From JAFGJQ01 sp964586145 (GTDB taxonomy: Bacteria > Planctomycetota > Phycisphaerae > UBA1845), in the NCBI GenBank assembly GCA_964586145.1, contig CAZPHH010000081.1, positions 1-22,504 on the forward strand: a stretch of DNA of 22,504 bases, in the 5' to 3' direction. The notes beneath the pieces are model-generated. The model was given only the letters and a program-made list of their open reading frames with translations. It made no database searches and was not told where the DNA came from. A program made the position numbers and the translations under genes. Position 1 is the stretch's first letter. Each line of letters starts with the position of its first letter. Shown here piece after piece: positions 8,001-15,198 of this stretch.

Positions 8001-8024
8001 CAGTCGTCCTCCGCTTCCTTGCGA

Positions 8025-8297
8025 GGTCGCAAGGTCTCATCTCCGCCCCCGAGAGGGGGCGGCGGACTGTTGCCACGGGTGAAGCGGAGCGAGGCGCAGC
8101 CTCGCGCAACGGAACCCGTGGACTGCGTAAATCCCTACCTGCCCCGGAGGGGCAGAGGAAGGCTGCGTTCGCCGCTCATGCTCCGCCCCTTCAGGGCGGA
8201 AGAAAGGGAGAGGGCGCTTCCCGTCCCACCGGTTCCGTCCCGATTGTCATCGGGACTTCACCGGTGGCTACGATCCATGACCCCTCCGGGGTCAGAA
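8025..8297. repeat. 273-bp direct repeat, copy 2
   Basis: This is the second copy of the hairpin cluster at 7219-7491, in the same orientation and about 98-99% identical by eye. All the palindromes of copy 1 are preserved, and the differences fall outside stems (for example TCTA versus TTCA between the nested arms near 8258). It begins 24 bp upstream of the transposase start on that gene's strand. Its last palindrome is also the first unit of the 58-bp tandem array. Confidence 0.9.
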
Positions 8298-8412
8298 AGT
8301 CGGCCCGCACAGACATATCCGACCTCTGCGCTCCGTGATCCCTCCGGGGTCAGAAGACTGGCCCGCGGAGGCAGATTTGACGTCTGCGATCCGCGACCCC
8401 CTGCGGGGTCGC
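8279..8412. repeat. 58-bp-period palindromic tandem repeats
   Basis: The palindrome core recurs at 8279 (GACCCC-TCC-GGGGTC), 8337 (GATCCC-TCC-GGGGTC, one wobble pair) and 8395 (GACCCC-CTGC-GGGGTC), exactly 58 bp apart each time. The intervening 43-bp segments are related to each other (both contain AGAA, GGCCCGC and TCTGCG-TCCG blocks) and hold a smaller GCAGA/TCTGC dyad. The last core is extended to GCGACCCC/GGGGTCGC at 8393-8412. This looks like alternating REP units rather than a CRISPR, since the spacers are similar to one another. Confidence 0.75.
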
Positions 8413-8429
8413 CCGCTGGATTGCACTGA

Positions 8430-8963
8430 TCACCTCCCGCGTTGGCGAGCCTGCAACTCGCGCAGGATGGAATGGCGACGTGACCGGTACGCGGCCTCCG
8501 CGCGTTCGCAGGCGCCGGCTTTGCTCAAGATGGATATGCCCGCGGCAACTGCGACTCCGATCGCGACGAGCCCAAACAACGCGACGCAGGGTACGCCCGC
8601 CGCCATCGTGACCCCAATCCAGAAAAGGCCGAAGATCGCGCCGAACACCAACACCGCAACCCCGCCTGCGACGCCGGGTCGATGACTTCCGCCCTGGCCG
8701 TCCCGCACCGTGTACGTGTCGCGTTCGAGCATCCACTCCCGGTCCAGACGTTCCAGTTCATTCTGCAGACGGATGGTCTCGAGGTCCTCTGCGATCGCCG
8801 CAGTTCGATGGCTGACCGTCTGCAGCACGTCGGAATACAAGGCGCCGCCGGATCGGCGGATTTCCAGTTGCGACCCGCAGAAGCCGCACGTGGCGTACTT
8901 CGTGGCCTCGCCCACTTCCAGCGGGGCGCCGCAATTGTTGCAGTTGACTGCCTGTGTGCCCAT
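8430..8963 (-). CDS. Zinc-ribbon protein with coiled coil and two membrane segments
   Basis: This is a 177-residue protein with an N-terminal zinc ribbon, C8-N-N-C11-G-A-P-L and C26-G-F-C29-G-S, followed by an acidic, Leu-rich helical segment (about 45-85, likely coiled coil). Two membrane segments follow (about 100-148, starting G-V-A-V-L-V-F-G-A-I-F-G-L-F-W), then a basic C-terminal helix ending Q-A-R-Q-R-G-R. I do not recognise a specific family. The start is placed at ATG 8963 because the zinc ribbon follows at once and a modest GGGGA lies about 7 bp upstream. The frame stays open further upstream, but that part is low-complexity and not protein-like. It is divergent from the large secreted protein at 9262 and ends next to the palindrome mosaic. 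A role as a small membrane adaptor is only a guess. Confidence 0.75.
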   Translation of the reverse strand: MGTQAVNCNNCGAPLEVGEATKYATCGFCGSQLEIRRSGGALYSDVLQTVSHRTAAIAEDLETIRLQNELERLDREWMLERDTYTVRDGQGGSHRPGVAGGVAVLVFGAIFGLFWIGVTMAAGVPCVALFGLVAIGVAVAAGISILSKAGACERAEAAYRSRRHSILRELQARQRGR

Positions 8964-9261
8964 GGCCGAATCCCCGTGCACATCGCACCGCCGACGCTTC
9001 CCATCGCAACAGAACTGCCGGATTGCGGCTGAATCGTATCCGTTCGCCGGCCATCCGCCAACGCCCTGCCGCCCCTTCCTTCCGCCATCCGCCTGCGGTC
9101 CGCCGCAGAGGGCCGGGTGTTCCCGCCCGGCACTTCGCCACCGCCGGGCGGCACTCTGCCACACGTCACAATGGGCCTCCTTGCATCCGGCCGCAAAATC
9201 GGCAACGATCAGAACGGGGCACGCGGACGCAGGTAACGAGCCTTCCCAGAGAGGATGCACC
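8964..9261. other. Intergenic region between divergent genes
   Basis: These 298 bases separate a minus-strand gene starting at 8963 from a plus-strand gene starting at 9262, so both promoters should lie here. I see no convincing -35/-10 pair, operator or hairpin. The only clear signal is the GAGAGGA ribosome-binding site at 9249-9255. The plus-strand frame is open across it but lacks protein-like features. Confidence 0.6.
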
Positions 9262-11934
9262 ATGCCCCGCCCACCATACGCACCGGTCGCCCGGAACCCT
9301 CGACGCCCCTCCACCCTCAGACAACCGTCGTTGCAGTTGGCCGGGTTTCTTCGGATGGTGGCCGGCGCCTTCCTCTTCTCGCTTGCGCTCCCGGCCGTAG
9401 CATCGCCGACCAGCCGCCCTGCGGACGTGACGGGGAGCTATGCCGTTGTGGTCAGCCGGGCGACGTGGAACGAACCCGCGTGGCGTGAGGCCGTGGACGC
9501 GCTGCGAGCGAAATACGACGCGGCCGTGATCGTCTGGGACGGCGATGTCACCGCCGCCCGCAGCGCCTTGGCCGAACGAATGCCCCGGTACGCCTGCTTC
9601 GTCGCCCGGCCCGAGGAAGCGGGGCGTAACTTCGTGGTCGCGATCCACCGGATGACCCGCCGGCTGGACGACGATCCGTACACTGACGTGATCTGGGGCA
9701 TCCTCACCGGCTACGAGCCCGCCGACGCCTTGCGCATCGCCGGACGCCGCGAACCCTTGATCGTACGGACGGCCCTGGGCGGCACCGGCGCCCTGAACTT
9801 GGACGCCTTCGACGCCGGCATTCGCTTCCACGAAGATGTCGCCGGCGAACGCTTCGTGAAAGAGCCGGGCAAACCCACCACTCGCGAGGCTTTCGCGGAA
9901 GACTCCACCGAGGGCATCGTCCAGGCATTCAACGAGTTCAAGCCGGACCTGTTCCTCACCAGCGGCCACGCCACCGAACACGACTGGCAGATTGGCTACA
10001 CCTATCGCGACGGCCACCTCCGCTGCGAAAATGGGCGGCTTTTCGGGCTCGACACGCAGAATCGCCGCTTTGACGTGCGCTCGCCCAACCCCAAGGTCTT
10101 TCTGCCCGTGGGCAACTGCCTCATCGGGCACATTCCCGGCCGCGATTGCATGGCCACCGCCCTCATGCACTCCGCGGGGGTCGAGCAGATGTTCGGCTAC
10201 ACGGCGGTGACGTTCTACGGCTTCATGGGCTGGGGCGTCCTGGATTACTTCGAGGCCCAGCGCGACCGCTTCACACTGGCCGAGTCGTTCTTCTGCGTCT
10301 CCCAGGCGCTGCTCCATGCCATCCAGACCCGCCATCCCCGATTGGCCCAGCATGAGCCCGAGTCATACGATCTGGAGGACGCCTGTCAGTGGAGCGATCG
10401 CTACGGCCTGGCATCCAGGGACGAAACCGGCCTGCTGTGGGACCGCGACGTGGTGGCGTTCTACGGGGACCCCGCCTGGGAGGCCCGCCGATCGCCCGCC
10501 CCGCCGGCCTGGGAACAGACGCTGGACGTCCAGGGCGACGAATACACCCTGACCATCACCGCCCGAGCCGACGGCCAGTGGCCGGACAAGCCGATCATCC
10601 ATCTTCTGCCGCACCGCGTGATTGGCGCCCACGTGACGCACAACGAGGAGTTGATGCCCGTCGTCACCGACACCTTCGTGCTGGTGCCGCTTCGCGGGCC
10701 GCGTGCCGAAGGCGACGCGCACCGAATCGTATTCCGGGCAAAGACCCCGGCCGTTACACGTACGTCCGCCGACCAGCCGCCGGTCTTCGTAACCGCGGCC
10801 CTGCCGCAAGACGATGTGCCGCCCACAACCATGCCGTCGGACGTGGAGCGGCTTGTGCCGGAAGGGTACCGATCCGCCGTGCGGCAGACGCTGGCCGGTG
10901 CCGGGCCGAATCAGGACCAGCTCATTGCGGCCATCCGGAAGGCGCCGGAGACCGACCGCGCTGCGGTCTGCTTCCTGATCGCCAACCTGCCGCCGCCGGA
11001 CGCGACGCAGCTCACCGCGGAATACCTCCTGGAAAACACGCGACTGGCCCTGGCCGCTCGCGACCGCGTCACCTGGGGCCGCGACATTCCCGAGGCGATC
11101 TTCCTCAACTACGTGCTGCCGTACGCCAGCATCAATGAACGCCGGGACAACTGGCGGCGTGACTTTCTTGATCGGTTCTTCCCGCTCGTCCGCGACTGCC
11201 GCACGCCGTCCGACGCTGCGTTGAAGCTCAATAACGCCATCTTCGGCCTGCTTGGCGTCGAGTACCATGCGTCGAGCCGACCCAAGCCCGACCAGAGCCC
11301 CTACGAATCCATGAAGGCCGGTTTCGCCTCATGCACCGGGCTGTCCATTCTGCTGGTCGACGCTTGTCGGGCCGTCGGCGTGCCTGCCCGCTTCGTCGGC
11401 ACGCCGCAGTGGACGGGCAGGTCGGGCAACCATAGCTGGGTCGAAATCTGGGACGGGCAATGGCACTATGTGGGCGCGGCCGAGCCGGACCCGGCCGGTC
11501 TGGACCACGCCTGGTTTACGGCGCAGGCCGCCAGGTCGGACGCCTCCCAGCCCATGCACCGCATCTACGCAGCCTCCTTCCGCAAGACGGACACATCGTT
11601 CCCACTGGTGTGGGACCTGAACCTCACGTGGGTCCATGCCCTGGACGTGACGAAGCAGTACACGCACCGGGCCGAGCTGCCGCTCTGCGTCCTCGATTGT
11701 CCCGACGGCCGGCCCGCTCCCGCGCAGATTGACGTGCATTGGCAAGGCGAGCTCTACGCGCGGGCTCATGCAGACGGCGCGAAGGACGTCACGCTGGACC
11801 TGCCGCTCGGCGAACGGTTCGAGGTGACCCTCACCGCGCCCGACGGCAGTACGTCGCGAACGACCTTTGCCACACCCCTGGAGAATGCGGGGCGCGTGGT
11901 GCTCCATCTTCCCGGGAACGACAACGCAGACTGA
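9262..11934 (+). CDS. Secreted protein with clan CD-like dyad and transglutaminase core
   Basis: This is a large 890-residue protein. A signal peptide is visible (basic N-terminus, hydrophobic ~29-46, likely cleavage near P-A-V-A-S). Residues ~55-400 contain D-L-F-L-T-S-G-H236-A and V-F-L-P-V-G-N-C286, the spacing and context of the His/Cys dyad of caspase-fold clan CD peptidases such as gingipain-type C25; this is my inference. Residues ~610-760 are a transglutaminase-like core: C691 in A-S-C-T-G-L-S-I-L-L-V-D-A-C-R-A-V-G-V-P-A-R, H724 in G-N-H-S-W-V-E and D743 in E-P-D-P-A-G-L-D, a complete Cys-His-Asp triad. A short beta-rich domain closes the protein. ATG 9262 is chosen because GAGAGGA sits 6 bp before it and the signal peptide follows. 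A hydrolase gene begins 5 bp after the stop, so the two are probably cotranscribed and translationally coupled. Confidence 0.85.
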   Translation: MPRPPYAPVARNPRRPSTLRQPSLQLAGFLRMVAGAFLFSLALPAVASPTSRPADVTGSYAVVVSRATWNEPAWREAVDALRAKYDAAVIVWDGDVTAARSALAERMPRYACFVARPEEAGRNFVVAIHRMTRRLDDDPYTDVIWGILTGYEPADALRIAGRREPLIVRTALGGTGALNLDAFDAGIRFHEDVAGERFVKEPGKPTTREAFAEDSTEGIVQAFNEFKPDLFLTSGHATEHDWQIGYTYRDGHLRCENGRLFGLDTQNRRFDVRSPNPKVFLPVGNCLIGHIPGRDCMATALMHSAGVEQMFGYTAVTFYGFMGWGVLDYFEAQRDRFTLAESFFCVSQALLHAIQTRHPRLAQHEPESYDLEDACQWSDRYGLASRDETGLLWDRDVVAFYGDPAWEARRSPAPPAWEQTLDVQGDEYTLTITARADGQWPDKPIIHLLPHRVIGAHVTHNEELMPVVTDTFVLVPLRGPRAEGDAHRIVFRAKTPAVTRTSADQPPVFVTAALPQDDVPPTTMPSDVERLVPEGYRSAVRQTLAGAGPNQDQLIAAIRKAPETDRAAVCFLIANLPPPDATQLTAEYLLENTRLALAARDRVTWGRDIPEAIFLNYVLPYASINERRDNWRRDFLDRFFPLVRDCRTPSDAALKLNNAIFGLLGVEYHASSRPKPDQSPYESMKAGFASCTGLSILLVDACRAVGVPARFVGTPQWTGRSGNHSWVEIWDGQWHYVGAAEPDPAGLDHAWFTAQAARSDASQPMHRIYAASFRKTDTSFPLVWDLNLTWVHALDVTKQYTHRAELPLCVLDCPDGRPAPAQIDVHWQGELYARAHADGAKDVTLDLPLGERFEVTLTAPDGSTSRTTFATPLENAGRVVLHLPGNDNAD

Positions 11935-11939
11935 GTAGC

Positions 11940-12752
11940 ATGACCAGTCCCTCCCCGGTCTTCACTCGCGAGTATGGCACGGCCGGGCCGTGTGTGGCCG
12001 TCCTCCACGGCGGGCCGGGGGCGCCGGGATACATGGCTCCGGTAGCAAGGGGGCTGGCGGATGCGTTCCGCGTGCTGGAGCCGTTTCAGCGCGGCAGCGG
12101 GACGGTGCCGCTCACTGTCGATCAACACGTGGCCGACCTGAAGGAATTGCTCGGGCGGCACTGGCCGGGTGAGCGACCGAGCCTGGTCGGCCATTCGTGG
12201 GGTGCGATGCTCGCGCTCTGCTTTGCGGCGGCGCATCCGGAGATGGCCGGGGCCGTGGTGCTCATTGGGTGCGGCACGTTTGATGCCGCCGCCCGGCGGC
12301 AGCTTCAGGCCACCCGAAACGAGCGTCTGGGCTGCGAGGTTCAACTGCGTCTGGAACAGCTTTCCCGCAATTGTCCCGATCCGGACGCCCGGCTCCGCGA
12401 GTTCGCCCGGGTGCTTCAGACGTGCGACTCCGTCGACCTGATCGACTGCCCGGACGAGTCCGAACCCTGCGACGCGCGGGCCGCCGAGCAGACGTGGGCC
12501 GACATGCTGCGGCTGCAGGCCGAGGGCGTCTACCCTGCCGCGTTCGCATCCATTCGCTGCCCCGTGCTCATGCTGCACGGGGCGGACGATCCCCACCCCG
12601 GCCGGTTGATCCTGGCCGGCCTGAAGCCGCACATCCCGCACATCGAGTTCGAGGAACTGGCCCGTTGCGGGCATTACCCCTGGCTGGAGCGAGCGGCGCG
12701 TGACGATTTCGACCGCCGGCTGCGCGCGTGGCTCGCGCAGCCGCCGGGGTGA
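11940..12752 (+). CDS. Alpha/beta hydrolase, proline iminopeptidase-like
   Basis: This 270-residue protein has an alpha/beta hydrolase fold. The oxyanion loop is H23-G-G-P-G27, as in proline iminopeptidases (family S33). The nucleophile elbow is G-H-S86-W-G, the acid is D216 or D217 (H-G-A-D-D-P) and the catalytic His is H245 (C-G-H-Y-P-W-L-E). No signal peptide is present, so it should act in the cytoplasm. The start is ATG 11940, 5 bp after the previous stop. No strong Shine-Dalgarno is seen, consistent with coupling to the upstream transglutaminase gene. That partnership could mean it processes peptides released by the secreted protein, but this is inference. Esterase or lactonase activity is equally possible. 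Confidence 0.87.
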   Translation: MTSPSPVFTREYGTAGPCVAVLHGGPGAPGYMAPVARGLADAFRVLEPFQRGSGTVPLTVDQHVADLKELLGRHWPGERPSLVGHSWGAMLALCFAAAHPEMAGAVVLIGCGTFDAAARRQLQATRNERLGCEVQLRLEQLSRNCPDPDARLREFARVLQTCDSVDLIDCPDESEPCDARAAEQTWADMLRLQAEGVYPAAFASIRCPVLMLHGADDPHPGRLILAGLKPHIPHIEFEELARCGHYPWLERAARDDFDRRLRAWLAQPPG

Positions 12753-12762
12753 CCACCGGGTC

Positions 12763-12792
12763 GGGCGGAGCCGAGCGGAGGACGATCCGCCC
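12763..12792. terminator. Possible terminator hairpin between convergent genes
   Basis: GGGCGGA (12763-12769) and TCCGCCC (12786-12792) can pair across a 16-base loop. It lies in the 48-bp gap between the converging hydrolase and bacterioferritin genes, where a bidirectional terminator would be expected. There is no T-tract. Confidence 0.4.
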
Positions 12793-12800
12793 GGGGATCG

Positions 12801-13295
12801 CTATTGTGCGGCTTCCCCGGCGGACGGGGACGCGCTGAACGACTGCAGGGCCAGGTAGCTCGGGCCGAAGCGCTTGATGTTGTCGAGCTGCTTGTCGAAC
12901 TCGTCGAAGTGCGCTTCCTCGTCGTTGACCAGTTGCTCGAAAATCTGTTTCGTGCCGTTGTCGGCGTTCGCGGCGCACTTCAGCGAGAAGTCGTTGTAGA
13001 CCGCGACGGCCTCCTGCTCCATCTGGCCGGCCCGGGCCACGATCGCCTCCGCGTCGGTCACCTTCTCCACCGGACCCGCCGAGACCATCTCCACGTCGCC
13101 CTTGAGGAACAGGATGCGGTCGGCCAGCGTCTCGATATGCCCCATCTCCGCGATGGCGATCCGCTTCAGCAACGCCGAGAGCGGGCCAAAGCCCTGGTCA
13201 TCCAGGTGGAAATGCCAGTACATGTACTGGTGTACCGCCTGCAACTCGTCCGCCACCGCCCGATTCAGAAGCTCGATGCTCTTGCCTTTGTCCAT
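12801..13295 (-). CDS. bfr: Bacterioferritin
   Basis: This 164-residue four-helix ferritin-like protein stores iron as a ferric mineral after oxidising Fe(II) at a di-iron centre. All ferroxidase ligands are present, one position earlier than in E. coli Bfr: E17, E50, H53, E93, E126 and H129 (motifs A-I-A-E-M-G-H-I-E and N-D-E-E-A-H-F-D-E-F). The haem-ligand methionine is also kept (M51). Length is close to the usual 155-160, with a short Ser/Ala-rich tail. The start at ATG 13295 is supported by GGAAGGA about 8 bp upstream and by the family's M-x-G-x-x-x-x-x-x-L-N opening. The 167-bp spacer to the next gene suggests its own promoter; I see no clear Fur box. Confidence 0.94.
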   Translation of the reverse strand: MDKGKSIELLNRAVADELQAVHQYMYWHFHLDDQGFGPLSALLKRIAIAEMGHIETLADRILFLKGDVEMVSAGPVEKVTDAEAIVARAGQMEQEAVAVYNDFSLKCAANADNGTKQIFEQLVNDEEAHFDEFDKQLDNIKRFGPSYLALQSFSASPSAGEAAQ

Positions 13296-13462
13296 GAGTC
13301 GTATTCCTTCCAGTCCAAGATCCCAGACTCCCCGCTTCGCCATGCTGCCGGGAACCCCCCATCGTCCACAAATCGCCGCCCAACGCAACCCGGACCGCAG
13401 ACCCGGTATTGGTGTCCTTCGATGCATCACCGAACCGAGAGGACCGAGCGCGGCGCCGCCCG

Positions 13463-14683
13463 TCAGGAGCCGGACGCATTGGGCTCAACCACGTCCACGC
13501 CAGGCAGGATGCCGGCAGCCGGTGTGACCGCCTCCGGCCTCTCCTCGAACCGCACGCACACCGCCGCGGCCACCAGCAGAGCCGCCAGCACGAACAGCGA
13601 TTCCCGGAACGTGCCCAGGCGGTCGAAGGCCATGCCCGCCAGCAGCGGCGCCGCCGCCGCAAACATGTTCGAAGAGAACAGCCATCCGTACACCCGGCCC
13701 ACGTGCCGCGCACCCCATCGCCGGCCCGCCGACGACGCGTACAGCACCAGCACGCCGCCGTAGTTGAACCCCGCTACCATCGCCAGCGCGGACAATCCGA
13801 CGGTGGACCCCAGCAACCACGGATGAACGGCCAGCACCGCCGCCTGGCCCAGCAGGTTGGCCCGGATGGCGGTCCGGGCCGGCACGATGTCGAACATCAG
13901 CCCCCACGCGATCCGGCCGACCGAGTTCGCCACCGCGAACAGGGCAACCGCCAGCGCCCCGGCCTTCACACCGAGACTCATGTTGAGCTGGGCGAGGTTC
14001 GCATTCACCGTAAAACCCGCCGCCAGGCCGGAGCACATGGCTGCATACAACAGCCAGAACGCCCGCTCGCCGAGAAACCCTGCGGGAGCGGACGTCCGAT
14101 GGGCGTGATCGTCCGCGCCCGGGGGATACCGAAGCAACGACGCCGCCGGCAAACAGATCAGGACAAAGACGAGCCCGAGCCACCGCATGGTCGCAAACGG
14201 CGTCAACCCGTGTCCGCCCATCAAAACCTCGCTCACCTGCGAGATGAGGGCGGCCCCGCCGCCGAAGCCCGCCACCGCCAGGCCGGTGACCAGACCCTTG
14301 CGGCCGGGGAACCAGCGCATGCCCGCCGCGATGGGAACCAGGTATGCCAGCCCGACTCCCAGACCGCCCAGCACTCCCATCCCGATCATCGAGAAGACGA
14401 TGTGGATCTCGCCGAGGCCGGCCAAGAACCACCCCGCGGCGAACACCAGCGCGCCGAGCATCGCCATGCGCGTCGGTCCCAGCCGCTCGAGCAGTCGACC
14501 GGCCACGATCGTCATGGCCGGAAACACCACGAAGAAGATGCTGAACGGGGCCTGCGCCGTGCCCAGCTTCACATCGCACGTATTGTGCAGGTATTGCGCG
14601 AAGACGGACCACGAGTACGTCGCTCCCATGCAGACCTGCATGATCACCGAAGCCGCCAATACCACGTATGCTCGTTTGTTCAT
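13463..14683 (-). CDS. MFS transporter, oxalate:formate antiporter (OFA) type
   Basis: This 406-residue protein has about twelve hydrophobic segments. Its opening (M-N-K-R-A-Y-V-V-L-A-A-S-V-I-M-Q-V-C-M-G-A-T-Y-S-W-S-V-F in shorter motifs: Q-V-C-M-G and Y-S-W-S-V-F) is typical of the OxlT/OFA family of carboxylate transporters. Other family features are G-R-L-L-E-R-L-G-P after helix 2, G-L-G-V-G-L-A-Y-L-V-P-I-A-A in helix 4, W-F-P-G-R-K-G-L-V-T-G and N-S-V-G-R-I-A-W-G in the second half. The substrate cannot be read from the sequence. The ATG at 14683 fits the family start, but no purine-rich ribosome-binding site precedes it, because GGCTGTA repeats begin only 7 bp upstream. The original leader may have been replaced by that insertion. 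Confidence 0.9.
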   Translation of the reverse strand: MNKRAYVVLAASVIMQVCMGATYSWSVFAQYLHNTCDVKLGTAQAPFSIFFVVFPAMTIVAGRLLERLGPTRMAMLGALVFAAGWFLAGLGEIHIVFSMIGMGVLGGLGVGLAYLVPIAAGMRWFPGRKGLVTGLAVAGFGGGAALISQVSEVLMGGHGLTPFATMRWLGLVFVLICLPAASLLRYPPGADDHAHRTSAPAGFLGERAFWLLYAAMCSGLAAGFTVNANLAQLNMSLGVKAGALAVALFAVANSVGRIAWGLMFDIVPARTAIRANLLGQAAVLAVHPWLLGSTVGLSALAMVAGFNYGGVLVLYASSAGRRWGARHVGRVYGWLFSSNMFAAAAPLLAGMAFDRLGTFRESLFVLAALLVAAAVCVRFEERPEAVTPAAGILPGVDVVEPNASGS

Positions 14684-14690
14684 CGGAAGA

Positions 14691-14720
14691 GGCTGTAGGC
14701 TTTAGACTGTAGGCTGTAGG
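14691..14720 (+). repeat. Left GGCTGTA heptamer repeats of four-helix cassette
   Basis: Four 7-bp units (GGCTGTA, GGCTTTA, GACTGTA, GGCTGTA) plus GG lie between the four-helix gene and the transporter start. The same heptamer occurs in the opposite orientation at 15133-15198, on the other side of the four-helix gene. Confidence 0.85.
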
Positions 14721-14724
14721 TACG

Positions 14725-15090
14725 TCATTCGTCGCTCGTATTGCGGAGGGAGCGGATCAGGGCCCCGAGGACTTTGCAGGTGGATTCGGACGCCACGGCC
14801 ATCCGTTCGTTTGCCGGCGGGTCCAGGTATCCCAATCGGTGGGCCAAGGAAATCGGATACTCCAGTTCGCGGGACGAGCCGTAGGCCATGTCAAGGAAAT
14901 GCAGATAACCAGCCTCCTTTGACCGCGCACACCTCTCCACGATGTTGGAGACCGTTGACAGAGCCGCCCGTCGCATCTGCGCCACAAGCGTGATCCGTTC
15001 CTCGCTCGGAAACGCCCGCGTCTCTTCGTATGTGAGTAGCGCCAACTCATCCGCCAGCGCGAAAGCCTTGAGTTTCGTATGATCCCGCAC
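14725..15090 (-). CDS. Four-helix bundle protein (TIGR02436, 23S rRNA IVP-like)
   Basis: This 121-residue protein belongs to the four-helix-bundle family first known from intervening sequences of 23S rRNA genes and related to the Avd protein of diversity-generating retroelements. Family hallmarks are L-K-A-F-A-L-A-D-E-L near the start, Q-M-R-R-A-A-L-S-T-V-S-N-I-V-E in helix 2, and Y-L-H-F-L-D-M-A-Y-G-S-S-R-E-L-E-Y-P-I-S-L-A in helix 3 (here given as one family motif in parts: Y-L-H-F-L and S-R-E-L-E-Y). The usual Gly after I-V-E is Arg here (V-E-R-C-A-R). The start is GTG at 15090, not the upstream ATG at 15117, since GGAGGA (15096-15101) sits 5 bp before it and V-R-D-H-T-K-L matches the family start. 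There is no rRNA gene nearby. Inverted heptamer repeats on both sides suggest a mobile cassette. Confidence 0.9.
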   Translation of the reverse strand: MRDHTKLKAFALADELALLTYEETRAFPSEERITLVAQMRRAALSTVSNIVERCARSKEAGYLHFLDMAYGSSRELEYPISLAHRLGYLDPPANERMAVASESTCKVLGALIRSLRNTSDE

Positions 15091-15132
15091 GCCATTCCTC
15101 CGTTGAATTCGCCACACCGCCGCCCCGCCCCA

Positions 15133-15198
15133 CCCACAGCCTACAGTCTACAGCCCACAAGCCCATTCCCACAGCCTACAGCCTATTCCCACAGCCTG
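15133..15198 (-). repeat. Right GGCTGTA/G heptamer repeats, overlapping rsmH end
   Basis: On the minus strand this reads as GGCTGTA and GGCTGTG units, some separated by GGAATA or GGAATG. It is inverted relative to the repeats at 14691-14720. Its upstream end (15176-15198 on the minus strand) lies inside rsmH and supplies that gene's last codons and TAG stop. Confidence 0.85.

Larger units (their letters stand above)
7147..8429. other. Palindrome-rich gene-poor region with broken transposase
   Basis: This 1.28-kb stretch holds no intact gene that I can support. It contains many perfect GC-rich palindromes with 3-5 base loops, two 273-bp direct repeats, a 58-bp-period tandem array at the right end, and one REP-associated transposase pseudogene between the direct repeats. 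A 457-codon plus-strand reading frame crosses it but is made of repeat sequence and shows no protein-like pattern. A first weak hairpin is at 7175-7190 (GCCCC/GGGGC). The region reads as a REP/BIME-like mosaic that has grown by duplication. Confidence 0.8.

Noticed and set aside
8279..8412. CRISPR-like array
   Set aside because: There are only three cores, the repeats are short palindromes, the spacers resemble each other, and no cas gene is present.
7056..8429. 457-codon plus-strand open frame across the palindrome mosaic
   Set aside because: It overlaps the end of the BrkB gene, runs antisense through the transposase, and consists of translated palindromic repeats.
8710..9261. In-frame upstream extension of the transglutaminase gene
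   Set aside because: It runs antisense to the zinc-ribbon gene and lacks protein-like sequence; the signal peptide and ribosome-binding site point to ATG 9262.
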